From Rhodocollybia butyracea (lineage: Eukaryota > Basidiomycota > Agaricomycetes > Agaricales > Omphalotaceae), in contig JADNRY010000203.1 in NCBI GenBank assembly GCA_015501585.1, forward strand, positions 46,252-110,251: 64,000 bases of DNA. Reading direction: 5' to 3'. Each line of letters opens with the position of its first letter. Position 1 is the first letter of the stretch. Shown here in pieces: positions 35,632 to 47,975 of this stretch. The translations under genes were made by a program, and so were the position numbers. The notes below the pieces were generated by a model. The model did not search any database, was not told the DNA's origin, and saw nothing but the letters and a program-made list of their open reading frames with translations.

Positions 35632-36629
35632 ATGGCTCGCAAAAAAGCTGTACTCGACAAGCACTCTATTTTGTCGCTTTTGAACCCCACCGCCTCTCCG
35701 CCACCGTCGGACTTCCACAACAGAGAAATGCGTGGTATCGCTCCATCTCAAGCCAATCCCATGTTCAACCACTCTCATCGTTCGGGCCGTGAACAAGACA
35801 ATGTTTTTCCGCCGCCACCAACACCTAGGTCATCGCGAGAACGCGCGTACACAAGTCCAGCACCCGGTAAGTCACTTCATTCTGTCACGAAACAATGCTT
35901 TTGTGAATTGGAGACTTGTATTATGTACCATACGCAGGATTTCCGCATGCTGTAAGTTGCCAAATTTTGTGCAGTGAAACCTTCTCAAATTTTTGACGTT
36001 TATAGACGGGGTACTCGGGTGGACACGCTCATACGGAAAGCCATGAGGGGGGGCGAAATTATGGACACGAAAGTGTTCGAAACAGCACCTACGATCGTAA
36101 CACCTTTACGAGGAGCGTTGATTTACCGTAGGTGTTACCATGATCCCATCTCAGCGGCCCTTACAGCTTGGAAAATCGTATAGACTCCGGCACGAACGAT
36201 ACCCCGACTCGTCATATCCGACGTACGCCACTTCCAAAGCCCAGCAAAATTTAGTTGCTCGTAGCCCCGGCGGTACTTTTATCAATTTCCCACTCGACCC
36301 AAATACGCAATATTTGTCTATCAGTACCTCACCTCTGACCACCCATCCCAAGAAGAAGACGGCAGAACCAGAGAAAATGTGTTTTGTTTGTGGTATTACT
36401 CACACGGTGCTGTGGCGAAAGTCGAAGGTCAATCCTGGGAAATATGTAAGCCGTTTATGCGTCGAGTCTTCTAAGATTTGAATCTTTGGAATAGCTCTGC
36501 AACAGGTGTGGTCTTTTCGAAAGAAATAATAGAGTGGAGCGCGCACCACCTGCCGAAGCTCACTCGCCGACGGTGAAGAGATTTATCGTCCAGTCGCCGT
36601 ATTCAAGTGGAGGGGATATGTTGGGTTGA
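35632..36629 (+). CDS. GATA-type zinc-finger protein
   Basis: This is a probable DNA-binding regulator. Five exons (35632-35866, 35938-35951, 36006-36127, 36184-36445, 36495-36629) give 255 residues. The second exon is only 14 nt but is needed to keep the frame. One zinc finger uses Cys190, Cys193, Cys213 and Cys216 (CFVCG and CNRCGL), with the typical central tryptophan in VLWRKS. Spacing between the pairs is 19 residues, slightly longer than the usual 17-18. An intron falls inside the finger. The N-terminal 120 residues are low-complexity. Confidence 0.75.
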
Positions 36630-36964
36630 ATTGCGCCGCAAGGGGCGGGAAATTGCTTTTGTACAGTGTGTATCTGGGGTTGGGCACTGCTAGTCAGGCC
36701 CTTGTGGTTCGTTCGACGTTGACTTGAGTCAAGCAGTTTGCGTAGGTATCGATAAATTAGCTCTACATTCCTCGCGTTACCTGATTGGCACAAGTGTTAG
36801 TTTGTCCGTTTCAAATTTAACAGTTGCTTGACATTCGGTTGGAAGAGGAGAACAATTAATTCCTGAATTGACAGAGTAGGATGCACAGCCACAAAAGCAG
36901 GTGACTCGGCGCATGAAGACTGCGCTGAACAGTGAACCGCCTTTCCGTAACTTGTTCTTCTACC

Positions 36965-38678
36965 ATGTCTCTTTTAGCTCCGATTATATGCGACAATGGT
37001 ACAGGATACTCCAAAATTGGGTATGTCAGTGTTTTCTTCTGCAACGTCTTATGTTAATTTATCATCTCAGGTTTGCTGGAAATTCTGACCCGTCGTTGTA
37101 AGTTTGCAATGTATCACGTCTGGCAACCGGGAACCTGAATTCAGCTTTCTACAGTGTCTTCCCAACTGCAATTGCTACTCGGGGACCTGCTTCACAGTCA
37201 TCTCGGGCCCTCCTGTTCCCTCGAAACCTGGTCAGATCGCCAGCAAACGTGGGGTAGAGGATCTTGATTTCTTCATTGGCGATGAAGCTTTGGCTAATGC
37301 CAAAACCCCCGGCTTCGGTCTAAATTATCCGATTAGACATGGAATGATAGATAATTGGGACCACATGGAACGGTATTGGGAGCAGACAATCTTCAAATAT
37401 CTCAGAGCAGAGCCGGAGGACCATTATTTCCTTCTTGTACGTCCGCAGTCACCCGTCATCGTGGAAGCGCCGCTTACTCAAAGCTTGCAGACTGAACCAC
37501 CTCTCAACCCACCTGAGAACCGTGAACAAACCGCGGAGATCTTCTTTGAATCGTTCAACATCAAAGGTCTCTACATCGCTGTTCAGGCTGTCCTCGCTCT
37601 CGCAGCGTCTTGGTCTTCCAATCGTGTTACTGATCGTACATTAACTGGTACCGTCATTGATTCTGGCGATGGTGTCACCCACGTCATCCCCTGCGCCGAA
37701 GGATACGTTATTGGAAGTGCAATCAAACATATTCCTATCGCTGGTCGTGATATCACTCAGTTCGTTCTCAACCTTATGCGGGAGCGTGGAGAAACAACCG
37801 CAATTCCTCCTGAAGATCAACTACGCGTTGCTGGTAAGGTGAAGGAAAACTATAGTTACGTTTGTCAAGATATCGTCAAGGAGTTCCGCAGGTTTGATGC
37901 TGAGCCATACAAGTTCTTTGAGAGGTTCGAGGGTGAACACAGTGTTACAGGACGGGTAAGCTGAGATTTATTCTTCTTTTAGGATGCAATTTGTGAAAAT
38001 TTTCCTAGAAATATAACGTTGATGTTGGATACGAACGATTCCTCGCACCTGAAATTTTCTTTAATCCCGAGATTTATTCTTCCGACTTTCTGACTCCCCT
38101 TCCGCAAATTGTCGACGACGTGATCCAACAATCGCCTATCGACGTCCGCCGTGGCCTGTACAAGGTGTGTAAAATTGTTAATAATAGTAATTTCTTTGCT
38201 GACTCGTCGTTTAGAATATCGTCCTTTCTGGTGGATCTACTATGTTCCAGCACTTTGGTAACCGCCTCAAGCGCGACTTGAAGCAACTGGTAGACCGTCG
38301 TCTTGATGCTAGTGCCCTTGCTAGTGGTAGTGCTCTCAAGGTTTTATGTCCGCCTGTACCCCAAGCTCTGGATTCTTATCTTTTTTTTTAGTCTTCGGGT
38401 GTCGAAGTAGATGTTATTTCTCACAAGCGACAGAGGTAAGTTCTCCCCCACACCCGGGAACTACCTTCCGCTCAATTGTTATGCTATTTTCAGATATGCG
38501 GTGTGGTTTGGTGGATCTTTATTGGCATCACTCGTAAGCAGTACACCTCTACCACTGACCCTGAGTTTCACGATACCAACAGCCCGAATTTTACACCTCG
38601 TGTCATACCAAGGCTCAATACGATGAGATTGGTCCCAGCATCTGTAGACGTTATCAGATCTTTGGAAGTGCAACCTGA
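36965..38678 (+). CDS. ARP3: Actin-related protein 3 (Arp2/3 complex)
   Basis: Arp3 is a core subunit of the Arp2/3 complex that nucleates branched actin. Nine exons are 36965-37020, 37071-37097, 37155-37436, 37491-37955, 38009-38164, 38215-38340, 38392-38435, 38494-38533 and 38583-38678. The product is about 430 residues. Blocks include the nucleotide-binding [55 protein letters not shown] and the end [11 protein letters not shown]. Exon 3 is one base short: [12 protein letters not shown] and SGPPVPSKP lie in different frames, with a switch near 37200 and no possible intron between. Since Arp3 is normally essential, an assembly error is more likely than a pseudogene. Confidence 0.9.
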
Positions 38679-39110
38679 AAAGACGTTCTTCCGAATCTTC
38701 GATGACTTCGGGGGTCGAGTGGAAAAGGAGAAAGTATTGTACATAAATTGTTGTAGACAACGGAGAATCGGTAACGTGCATCCTTTGAACCAGAGCCAAC
38801 AGAGGTGAGCGTTCCAACAGGTCCTCATGCAATCGTATATCTCGATGCACTGCCGCGCCACCGCGCTCTCAAAAAGAAATCTCTTGCTAAGTTACGAAGT
38901 TCCTGAGCACCTGAACTCTTGTCGACGTGGAGTAGGGACCTTCACCACATGTTGCCCAACGAGTTAATTTGTTGCTCCCATGCCATAGATTCTCGGATAG
39001 AACTTGGCGCCCTCGGAACGAGCAACAGTGGCAGAAATATAACACAAGCTGTGTATTGCACACTTTTTTTTCATTCCGACTGGCTGCTAGTAGTAATTAG
39101 TGTTGAACAA
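38679..39110. other. Intergenic region downstream of ARP3
   Basis: The 3' flank of Arp3 up to the TA-flanked MITE. No gene is supported. Confidence 0.4.
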
Positions 39111-39729
39111 TAGCTACGGTCAGCCACTGTGATTTAGGTGCGATTCAGGGAGTGATTCTCCGAAACGCGGTTCAATTCTGACCGACCAAAAGGGAATTTT
39201 GGTTCTCAAGTTGTTTCAGTTGATGGTTCTGTTACCTGCCCGATTATGTCAATTTAAAGTGTATATCTCTACCCATTGTCCATCTATGCCCGCCGCCAAT
39301 TATATGAGCATATCTTAAGCCTCAAACACATTGGACAAGGCTATTGATCATCGCTTTCCTCTCCTTCCACCTCTCACGCTTGCTTGAAGCGAGAAAAGCA
39401 AGAGAAAAGTGTCAACAGCCAGTGTATCATCAACTACCTTGCCTCTTTACTGCCTTCCTTCTCACAGGTACCTCGTCTGAGGTACGAGTTTTTTCACTGG
39501 ATTTAGCAGTCCATTTTGGTATCTTTAGAAGGAACAATAAAAATCAACTTACCCATATAAAGTAATTACATTTAATTATCTAATTCATCTGAGAAACGAA
39601 AAAACGCGATTCACCTAGAGGTGAAGCGCCTCTGGAGGCGGTTCAACATTGCCGCGATTCAGGTTGTGGTTCAGCAACTGAACCTATTCAGTGAATCACA
39701 ACCTGAATCGCAGTGGCTGACCGTAGCTA
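39111..39729. mobile_element. TA-flanked MITE (Tc1/mariner-like ends)
   Basis: The left end TAGCTACGGTCAGCCACTG at 39111 is repeated in inverted form at the right end, which finishes at 39729. The outer TA on both sides fits a TA target duplication. Similarity of the ends continues for about 30 bp with gaps (GYGATTYAGGT). The 619-bp element has no coding potential, and its interior holds further short inverted repeats near 39636-39660. Confidence 0.75.
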
Positions 39730-40064
39730 ATGGCAACAGAACATGCAGTATGAGACGCTTCTATCTAACTAATTTCCACACGGACTAACTTAACGCACAT
39801 GAGCTGCAGCAGTGCTAGATCTATTCGTGATTTCTCAGTTTTAGCTGATCAAGTAAAGTAAATATTGTCTCGTTTTAGAACTAAGATCCCCATGTGGGTG
39901 TCCACAATTTGTGTCGTGACCACTACATGGTATGATTCCGAGTAAAAGAGCTGAGTAGTCTGGAAGTGCTCCTTCTACTACTTACGATGAGCGCTAACAA
40001 CATGATAATATGATAATGCAGGCTGTTTAGCGCTCATGTAGCTTTGGCTTTTCTTTATACTCTC
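39730..40064. other. Upstream region of the C3HC gene
   Basis: It contains a near-perfect 13-bp inverted pair (TGAGCGCTAACAA at about 39987 and TGTTTAGCGCTCA at about 40023) that could form a hairpin 30-80 bp before the start codon. No gene is seen. Confidence 0.4.
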
Positions 40065-42057
40065 ATGATAAACAGCCCTGGTACAGATGCCATTACTATA
40101 CGCGCAACAAAGGTAGAAATCTCAGTCCGCTAATAAAAACTGTGACTTAAAAATGTTCAACTAGCGCAAACTTGATGATGCCTTTCAATCGCTGGATGCT
40201 GCCGTGAGCCCAAAGGAACCGTCAACGCAACCTTCGCCGAGTAAGAAACGTTCTACTGCCCGCTCAATATACTCGACACTTGCGAAATACGGCATAAAGA
40301 CCAAAAACTCCGACGCCTCCCAGTCAGTTCAACTCTGCTACCTGTTAGCACTGTCAGTTTTCTGAGATCATTGGCCCTTCATCTCCTTTGTTATGCAAAT
40401 CAGACACTCGTTGGATACCAGCCTCGCTTCTTCGTCCAAGAGCACTCCCAATCTGTCCGCCATTCTTTCCCGAGCTGCCACCAAGACACAAAATGTTTTT
40501 TCCTCGCAAACTAGGAGGATCTTCGACTTCTGCGCCTCCCCTTTCTCCTTTGGCCGACTACCGGCCGTCCTCAATCCAGTCTTTTCTTGGCCGTCTTGAC
40601 ACTTTTAAGCTTGCCACTTATGCGAATAAGCCAACGTCACTAGATGCTGTGGCAGCCGCCAAATGTGGATGGGTTAACGATGGGAAGGACCGGCTGGTCT
40701 GTGGGATATGCAGCACATCGTGGGTTGTTGCTGGGAAAGAAGGAATGACCCGGGACGCTGGTATGGACTATTATCTGTTCAAGATTAGTCGTAGTTTAAC
40801 AGACAGTTTAGCACTTGCATTGATTGAGAAACAACGTGTGTCTCTTGTTCAGGCTCACAAACATGGCTGTCCTTGGAGAACAAGGCAATGTGAAGGTGAG
40901 TCTCTTTCGTTTCCGCCTGTTTACTCGACGTTATTCGTTGTTAGATTCAATCTATCGGATACCACTCCAATCTCCTGCATCTACAATACAGAACATCAAG
41001 ATCAACGCTGCTAGCTTGGACATGGTACTACAAGACGTAGAAATTAAGCACCCGTTGGTATGTTTACCTTTCCTTGATGTTCTGTGCCAGCAAACATCCA
41101 CTTCGATTAGACTGCAAATCAACTTAATTCATTACATGCGGCTGTATCTTTTTTCGAGTCGTCTCTAGCACTTTCATCGGAAGATAGTCAAGCTTCATCC
41201 CTCTCCCAGTCGTCTTCTGAGCTTTCCCAGACGGCCATTGTCACCTCCCTTTTTGGGTGGAGTCTTGCCCCGGATCGACCACGTTCCACTTCAGTATCAC
41301 GATCAAATTCCCGTATACCATCCACTGCCCAAACCCCTTTGCGTGCCTCTTCAGTCGCGCCTAGTGATAGTCCTAGTAAACCTAGACCACTACTACGTTC
41401 TGCTGTATCTCAAGCAATGGCAAGGGATACGACTCTCCTGCACTGTGTCCTATGTCAGAGACGCATTGGTCTGTGGGCTTTTGCACCAAACAAACAAACC
41501 CCTGCGACTCCGACTCCGACTCCGACTTCTTCGGGGACTCCAGACGTCTCCTCGCTCCAGCCACCAAAAAGAACAAACAGTGTACTAACACGTCGACAAT
41601 TTGACTTACTGAAGGAGCATCGTTCTTACTGCCCTTATGTAGTCCGCTCTACGGTTGTGCCGAGTTTACCGACGTCCCCATCTGTCGTGTCTATTCCTTC
41701 TGCGCGAACGAACAGCCTACATATCCGCTCCAGCTCTTCCTCGTCGCAACTCAACGGAATTTCTAGTATCGGGTCAAACGCTGTGGAAGGCTGGCGTGCT
41801 GTCTTAACTATCGTTCTCCGATATCGGATGGCACATAGATATCAGCTATCGAGAATCGAGGGTGCGTTATCAGGAGAAAATGCGAATGGCCAAAGACGTT
41901 CCGAAGATATGGAGATTGATGACGAGGTTGGGGTAATGGTACAAAGTGTTAAAGACCGAGGGGTCAGTGACATTCGAATTTACATAGGTTTTCTTTCGCT
42001 GACTGTTTGTTCCAGGGAAACGAGTTGTTAAAATATGTCAAGGGACTACTTGGTTAG
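40065..42057 (+). CDS. C3HC zinc-finger / Rsm1-like protein (NIPA family)
   Basis: NIPA/Rsm1 proteins act in the nucleus, linked to mRNA export or F-box type ubiquitination. Seven exons (40065-40112, 40165-40322, 40404-40760, 40812-40895, 40945-41057, 41159-41962, 42016-42057) give about 534 residues. The C3HC domain runs through FKLATYANKP, AAAKCGWVNDG, VCGICSTSW and HKHGCPWRTRQC. The Rsm1-like part has LHCVLCQRRIGLWAF. The start at 40065 is the only ATG whose exon splices in frame to RKLDDAFQSL. Exon 3 has one extra base at a T-run near 40497, where the frame of SKSTPNLSAILSRAATKT changes to that of PRKLGGSS. Removing one T restores a continuous protein. Confidence 0.82.
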
Positions 42058-44229
42058 AAAGTTTCATGTAGTATCAGGTTGTAACTTTGCTATTTAAGAT
42101 GAATGGTCCACTCAAAAAAATGTACTTTCCGTCTGATCTTCAGCCTTTCGTCAAGTCAGACCAACCAAAACATACTGTCTATTGCTTCAAAGTAAAATCC
42201 ACTCGTCGTCTTCTTTCAATTTGAATGGTTACCCTTCCATCGCAGGCTTTTACGTGGGCTTGGAAGACTGAGCTGGTCGCAAGGACAGACTCCCAGGAAC
42301 CCGTTTGAAATGGTATACAAGCCTAATCTTCGGTGAATGTATTGTGTGGCGAGACGCGGAGCGTCTTGTGGAAGGGAAACTGCGCCGAATATCCTGATCA
42401 TACTGGTGAGATCGCCAGGCCCAAGATCATGAAGTTGGTCGCGAGCTCGCAGTAATTCGTAGAGAGAAACAAGCGTCTCCAGTGGTAGTTTTTGGGAAGA
42501 ACTCGAGGTTAAAGCCCAGTGAAAACCCGCACTGGGTTGAGCCGAGAAAAAGTCGTGTTCCAGCTGTGATCATCCGAGATCAGCTGTTTTCCCAGAAATT
42601 CCAGATATCAGCCATACAGGCTGTTCTTGTCTGTGTTTATCTGGCAAGATCTGCACAGAGAGTGAAAATTTAGTATTGTATATAACTGTGTTCTTCTGGG
42701 ATAATATGAGTTCATCTGGCCTGAACTGTACAAGATACAATGTGATATTACTATTACTGTAGGCTGTTCTCATCTGGGTCCATCTGGGATAGTCTGAGTG
42801 AATCATATTAGAGTATTGGATTATTATCAACTATGACATACAAACTACATATAAATTACAGGCCACAGTTACGAGCGCTATGTAAGTACATTGAGCTGAC
42901 TATACATTGAACTGGCTAGGCTACATAAGACAACCTCTACATATAAACTGTAACTAAGAAAGCACGCATATTACACATCAGTGTAGGATATTGGCAAACA
43001 CGAGAGCTAAAAAAATTGTTCAAGTAACTAGCTCAAAAGAAAAAGTATAGCTCACCTTCGGAATGTACAGGAGTTGATGGAAGCACTAGCGTGTGGGATA
43101 CCGGCGTGATACAACCAACAAGAGCTAACCAAGAAAAAAATTAGTAAATCATTCAAGACAAGACTGAGATAGCTCACCTTGGAATGACCCAGCCCAATGA
43201 ATCCATCCTCAAGTCTCTACTACAGTTCAAAGCGAGTTGAAGAGTTGTTGAAAGAGTTGTTGAATATGTACTGAGTTCATACTAAATAGACAGAGGTAGA
43301 CAGAGGAGTAAAGGAACAAACGAGCGATGTAAAAAAAACTTTCAAAATGTCGAAATTTTGTTGTGTCACATGCTAAGCCGCTCGGCCGCATTCCCTAGTA
43401 AAAAATATCTCAAAGTCCGAGCGCCAAAGTCATATTATTGCTGCGTACTTGAGTCGCAAACTCAAACTTAGAGACTGTTCTGCATGAATTTCCCACCAAT
43501 AGATTTAAGATTAAATTGAAAAAAAAATCGCCAGCTATACACAGTTGATACACGGACAGACACAGACCTACTCAGATATACGCCAAATGCCCAGATCAGC
43601 CCAGTGTGGGTTTGACTGGGGTTAAAGACCGACGAAGAATTACGCAGTCTGACGCGTGGTTCGTTCCTTTCGGTGTCCCAGTTACCAATTTCGAGTGTAT
43701 CAAGCCCCCGTGTGTTTCTCTCTCTGCTTCAGACTTGGAAGCATGAACAGACTACAGCACTCTGCGTCGGATTGTAAGTATGGCGCATACTCACACGTGC
43801 TCCTGCACTGCCACCATCCGTTTTTACTTCGTTTTGTCTTACATATTGTACCGACAACCACCTCTTATCGTTGCTAGTGGGCCTCGCATCTCGCCATTTG
43901 GAATATAACATAGTCCTATCAATGCGTGTGGTAGTCAGTGTTTTTGTTGAGACTAAATGACAGCCTTTCATTGCCAGTGATGCTCACATGCTCACACCCT
44001 TAGGGCCGTAGTAGGTAGATTTGACAAGATTTTCTCCCAGGTCGCAAGCGAGAGATATCCAAGTTGCAACTGATCTCCCTCTGTACGTACTTAAGTGTCC
44101 AATAGATGCATTCAGCTAGACAATCCAAAACAGTTGTGCTATGCTAGAGAAAATAGAGAATGTTAACTTGGAAGGATAAGTACCAAAACCTATGACCCCA
44201 AGATATACACATACTCCACAACCATTGCT
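42058..44229. other. 2.2-kb intergenic region
   Basis: No gene is supported. Two related hairpin-forming segments in inverted orientation lie near 42515-42540 (CCCAGTG...CACTGGG) and 43597-43617 (CCCAGT...ACTGGG). They may be imperfect ends of an unrecognised element of about 1.1 kb. The region between is AT-rich and has no coding pattern. Confidence 0.35.
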
Positions 44230-46590
44230 TCATCCTTCAACTTTGAGTGGGCAGGACAAGACGTCCGGCAGCTGTGCGAGGGACTTCCTTCGAGCGGACC
44301 AAAGTCGGAGATGTCCGACAGAGACTCTAAACGCTGCACGATGGGCATCGAGGCGGTCTGAAGGGCACTTGGTTTGTAATTTTTTTGTAAACTCCGCTAA
44401 TTGCTTGTTGCCCAGATAGCTGTTTATCTGTTCGAATATGCAACCGCATGAGAAGCAATCTGCCAGAATAGGGCTATAGGGCCCCTTTTTGACTTCTGTA
44501 AAGAGCTTAGGGCTTGGACTAATAGTTGTAATTTCAGAAATACACACCTGGTGCCATCCACAGCTCAGTTCCTCTAACCTCGTCTATGGTAGATTGAACG
44601 CCTTCGACTTTCTCAGAAGCACCAAAGTCTATGAGGTATAAGTTAAACCTTTCGTCATAGACCATGTTGTGAGGTTTGATATCGAGGTGAACTATACCAT
44701 TCTCATGAAGGAAACTCAGGCCCCTAGCCAAGTCCTCGCTCATGTTAAGAAAATGATCTTCTACTTCATCCGATGGGTCAAAGAGGGCCTGGTTGAACGG
44801 CGTGTAGTAAGGGAAAAAGAAAAGGGTAAAATTGTTGGAGGAGGCTTTTTCTGTTTTGAACGCGGCTATTATGTTTGGGTGTTTCAATTTCACGAATTCA
44901 TTCAAGAGGTAGAACTCAAGGCTGAAGTTTGGGACCTTTTTCATGAAATAACATGGATATTTTGATGAGGTGAGACTGCGCTTGAGGACTTTTTTTGAGC
45001 AAGGTTTCTCGAGTGAGGGCCCCAGTCGTTTTGATCCAACAACGGGCCCGATCCCGATGAATCGTATTCCTTGTCATTGCTATGTTCCAGCGGGTCCTGT
45101 TCTTCGTCATCGCGATTTTCCGACTGATCCTGTTCCTCGTCATTGTCATTGTAGTCTTCCGGTGATTCCTGTTCATCGTCATCACTGTTCTCAATTTCAG
45201 GATCGCGCACGAGCTTCTGGCCCATGGCGCTCACCGAGCCAACTGTATAAGTCATTGTCGTCCTACGGAATAAGAGTTCACTGTGAGCTGTCAACTCTTT
45301 CTGATTGAACAGCTTGCGGTTTGTTAAATTGTACAAGACGTTGAGGAAGGATACGGCGTGCGCAGGATTAGAAAGATCCAAGCTTTCCTCCTGATATAAC
45401 ACCTGAAAAAAAACTTTCAATCACATCCCCAGGAAAAGCCAAGGACATACCTTGTCTTTGCTGGAAGTGAACATGAAGATGATTTTGGCTTTGAAGTATC
45501 GATCAATGTAAATGAGGGGGAGGACAAACGAGGGTGAGGAGTGGGAGAAATTTTTCACTAACGAAGCCCCCTCTAAGAGAAGTCGACTAAAGTCATCACC
45601 AGCAGAGAAAACCCTCAAAAGCCAAAATGGTATTTGGCTTCTCCAAAGACAAGCATTGGAGTGGGGATTGTAATGCAGAAGACCTTCCTTGCCATCTACC
45701 TTGACCAGGATTCGAGCATTGTCCGGCCACTCCTCGCTAAAGAATCGACTGAGGATGATTTGAGAAAATGTAAAGACTGGCAAGCATCGCAAAAGACACC
45801 TACAACTCATAACCATCTTGCTCATGGCGAATTTCGACGAGTGTAGACAGAAAGATGGCGATTATGATTCCATCCGCGCCTATCCCAGCTGTATACAGAT
45901 TCCGGCGTGCAGAAACACGGGAAGCGACTTGGAGAAAATGAAAACCCTCCTCTTCGAATGTTTCCAATGCCTTGCCAATTTCAGGAGCAGGGGGTTCAGC
46001 AGCCTCCAAAACCATCTCCAGTTTGAATGGAGTTCCAGTTTGAGCAATGAGTTCTTGAATGCGCTGGAAAACCTAGAGAAGTGTAAAAAAATGAGAACCT
46101 TTCGGAGCAAACGCAGAAGGAGGTGCACATCATGAGAAAACTTGCGAGGTACTTTGACTTCAGTCAACTGCGCCTTAACCGCGTGCGGTAAAAGCTCTGT
46201 AGTTCTTTCAATACAGTTCTTTATGACATCCGTCGTTTTCCACTGTGAGGGATCAGAATTTTGTACAGAGAGCACATCGATATGTAATTTGCATGAGCGT
46301 GCTTGGACGATCACATAGAACTGCCCATCCAAGAGGAGGTCTCGGGCCTTTTCAAAGTGTTCCATCACCGTGAGCTGAGGCTCAGAAGGAACCGATTGTC
46401 CTTTTCTCCAGTTTCTAAGGACATCAAGCGATGATGGTCGGTAGAGTGTCGATTCGACATCGTAGTTCTTTAGCAGATGATGTGCTACGCCGGGAATAGC
46501 ATTGGGCACAGACTCCTCCCAGTGGACATCAAGGAATTTAAAACGGTCTGATACAATGTAAACGACGGCTGAAAGTGTGTCGCTCGCCAT
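44230..46590 (-). CDS. Protein kinase with long N-terminal region and acidic linker
   Basis: Five exons (46590-46129, 46072-45804, 45748-45451, 45402-44548, 44495-44230) give about 716 residues. The first 390 residues match no family I recognise. A strongly acidic linker follows (for example NSDDDEQESPEDYNDNDEEQ), then a C-terminal kinase domain. Visible kinase features are LKHPNIIAAF, the catalytic loop HLDIKPHNMV (Asp and Asn present), LIDFGAS in place of DFG-x, and GTELWMAPEV across the last intron. No glycine-rich loop is obvious. The linker-to-kinase frame breaks once near 45025; one extra C in a CCC run would join WGPSLEKPCSKK. The kinase group is not assigned. Confidence 0.7.
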
Positions 46591-47078
46591 GCATGGTAAT
46601 GAAGAAAAGACGAAAAATGTACCTGCACAAAACGATTTGCATGATGTCAGGTTTCATTTGTTTGTACCGCAAAGCATTGCGGTGGATATTGAGCGTAGTG
46701 TACTAAGTAGTGTTTGAGTAAATATACGATGGCTGCTCTCAGCTCTGAAACACTTCCAAAGTGTGGAGACTCGAGAGTGGCGGTCGCTCCTGAAGACACG
46801 TGAACAAAATATGGTGGCGTAAGCACTCAAACTCTCAAGTTCGATAGTATGAGTGACAATGACTCTTTGCCATAGAAAAGCAATAGTACATCAGAGCGAG
46901 CAATTCTGACGACAGAAAAGGTTCAGTGAACCATGTATACGGTGGCCAGCGCTTCGGATGTCTCCGGTACTCGAGTCTGGTGGGGCAGAGGTACAATGAT
47001 ATCGCACTGGCAAAGTCATTTATAGGAGAGAGAGTCATTGTTGACGGAAGCCCATGCTCTGACTATGGGTACGATAAC
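46591..47078. other. Intergenic region upstream of the kinase gene
   Basis: About 490 bp with no gene or repeat recognised; it probably holds the kinase promoter. Confidence 0.35.
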
Positions 47079-47723
47079 ATTCACTGCGCCAGCGTCAAAA
47101 AATATCGGGCGAAATTATTTCCGAAATTATTGCTGTAATTGCTTACCTTTTTTGATCAAAAATTTCGCTGGTAATCTGTTATCTATTTCGTCCAAAAAAG
47201 ACAATGAAATTGCTTATCTATTTCATTAAAAACTTCACTTGAAATTTTTACAAGGTAATAACTGGCCAAGAACTGGGAGGTTCGGTCATGTGATGCATCT
47301 GATAAGATTTCCTGTCTTTGAACGCGACCAAAACGCGACTTATGGGATACTGTATATATGCATGGCTGCACTAGTCACCACCAGACAGTAAATTGCTCCA
47401 GTTCTGCCCTCATATCCGCCTAAAGTGTTGTCAGATGCATCACATGACCGAGCCTCCCAGTTCTTGGCCAGTTATTACCTTGTAAAAATTTTGAGTGAAA
47501 TTCTTAATTAATCACGAGCGAAATAGATAAGTAATCTCATTGTCTTTTTCAAGCGATATATATAGCGAAATTCCAAAAGAAAAAGATAATCAATTACAAT
47601 GTATTTTTTGTACAAAATAGAAGACACTTTTCCATTGTAATTTGTATTGAAAAAGGTAAGTAATTACAACAATAATTTCGGCAATAATTTCGCCCGATAT
47701 TTTTTGACACTGGCGTAGTGATT
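47079..47723. mobile_element. Foldback MITE 1, CACTA-type ends, 3-bp target duplication ATT
   Basis: The element spans 47082-47720. It starts CACTGCGCCAG and ends with the inverse CTGGCGTAGTG. It is flanked by ATT at 47079-47081 and 47721-47723. Inverted similarity extends inward for almost 300 bp per arm, for example 47201-47290 against 47446-47520, leaving a loop of about 150 bp. There is no coding sequence. CACTA ends with a 3-bp duplication fit the CACTA (EnSpm/CMC) superfamily. Confidence 0.85.
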
Positions 47724-47975
47724 GCTATAGTAGTTCCCACGGGGCCGAGAAATTATGACATAGTAACTGTGTACAGCCACAACGACATGTGCAAATCTTG
47801 TACGTGTTCCTGCACAGTTGAAATCTTATATTCTCGCAATAAATCAAGTTTTACTCTCTATGAGGTTGCGTGTGTGCGCGTTTTTCAGGACCCCTGAAAA
47901 TACCTACTAGGGTCTTTCGGCAGTTCGGACAAATTTGAGGAAAATTTGGCAAAAACCCTTTTGGTTTTTGGACAT

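Noticed and set aside
39160..39185. GGTTCAATTC resembling the T-arm of a tRNA
   Set aside because: No acceptor stem or anticodon arm can be built around it; it is part of the MITE.
42487..43640. Possible element with imperfect inverted ends and hairpins of the form CCCAGT...ACTGGG
   Set aside because: End similarity is only moderate and no target duplication could be defined, so it is noted but not called as a mobile element.
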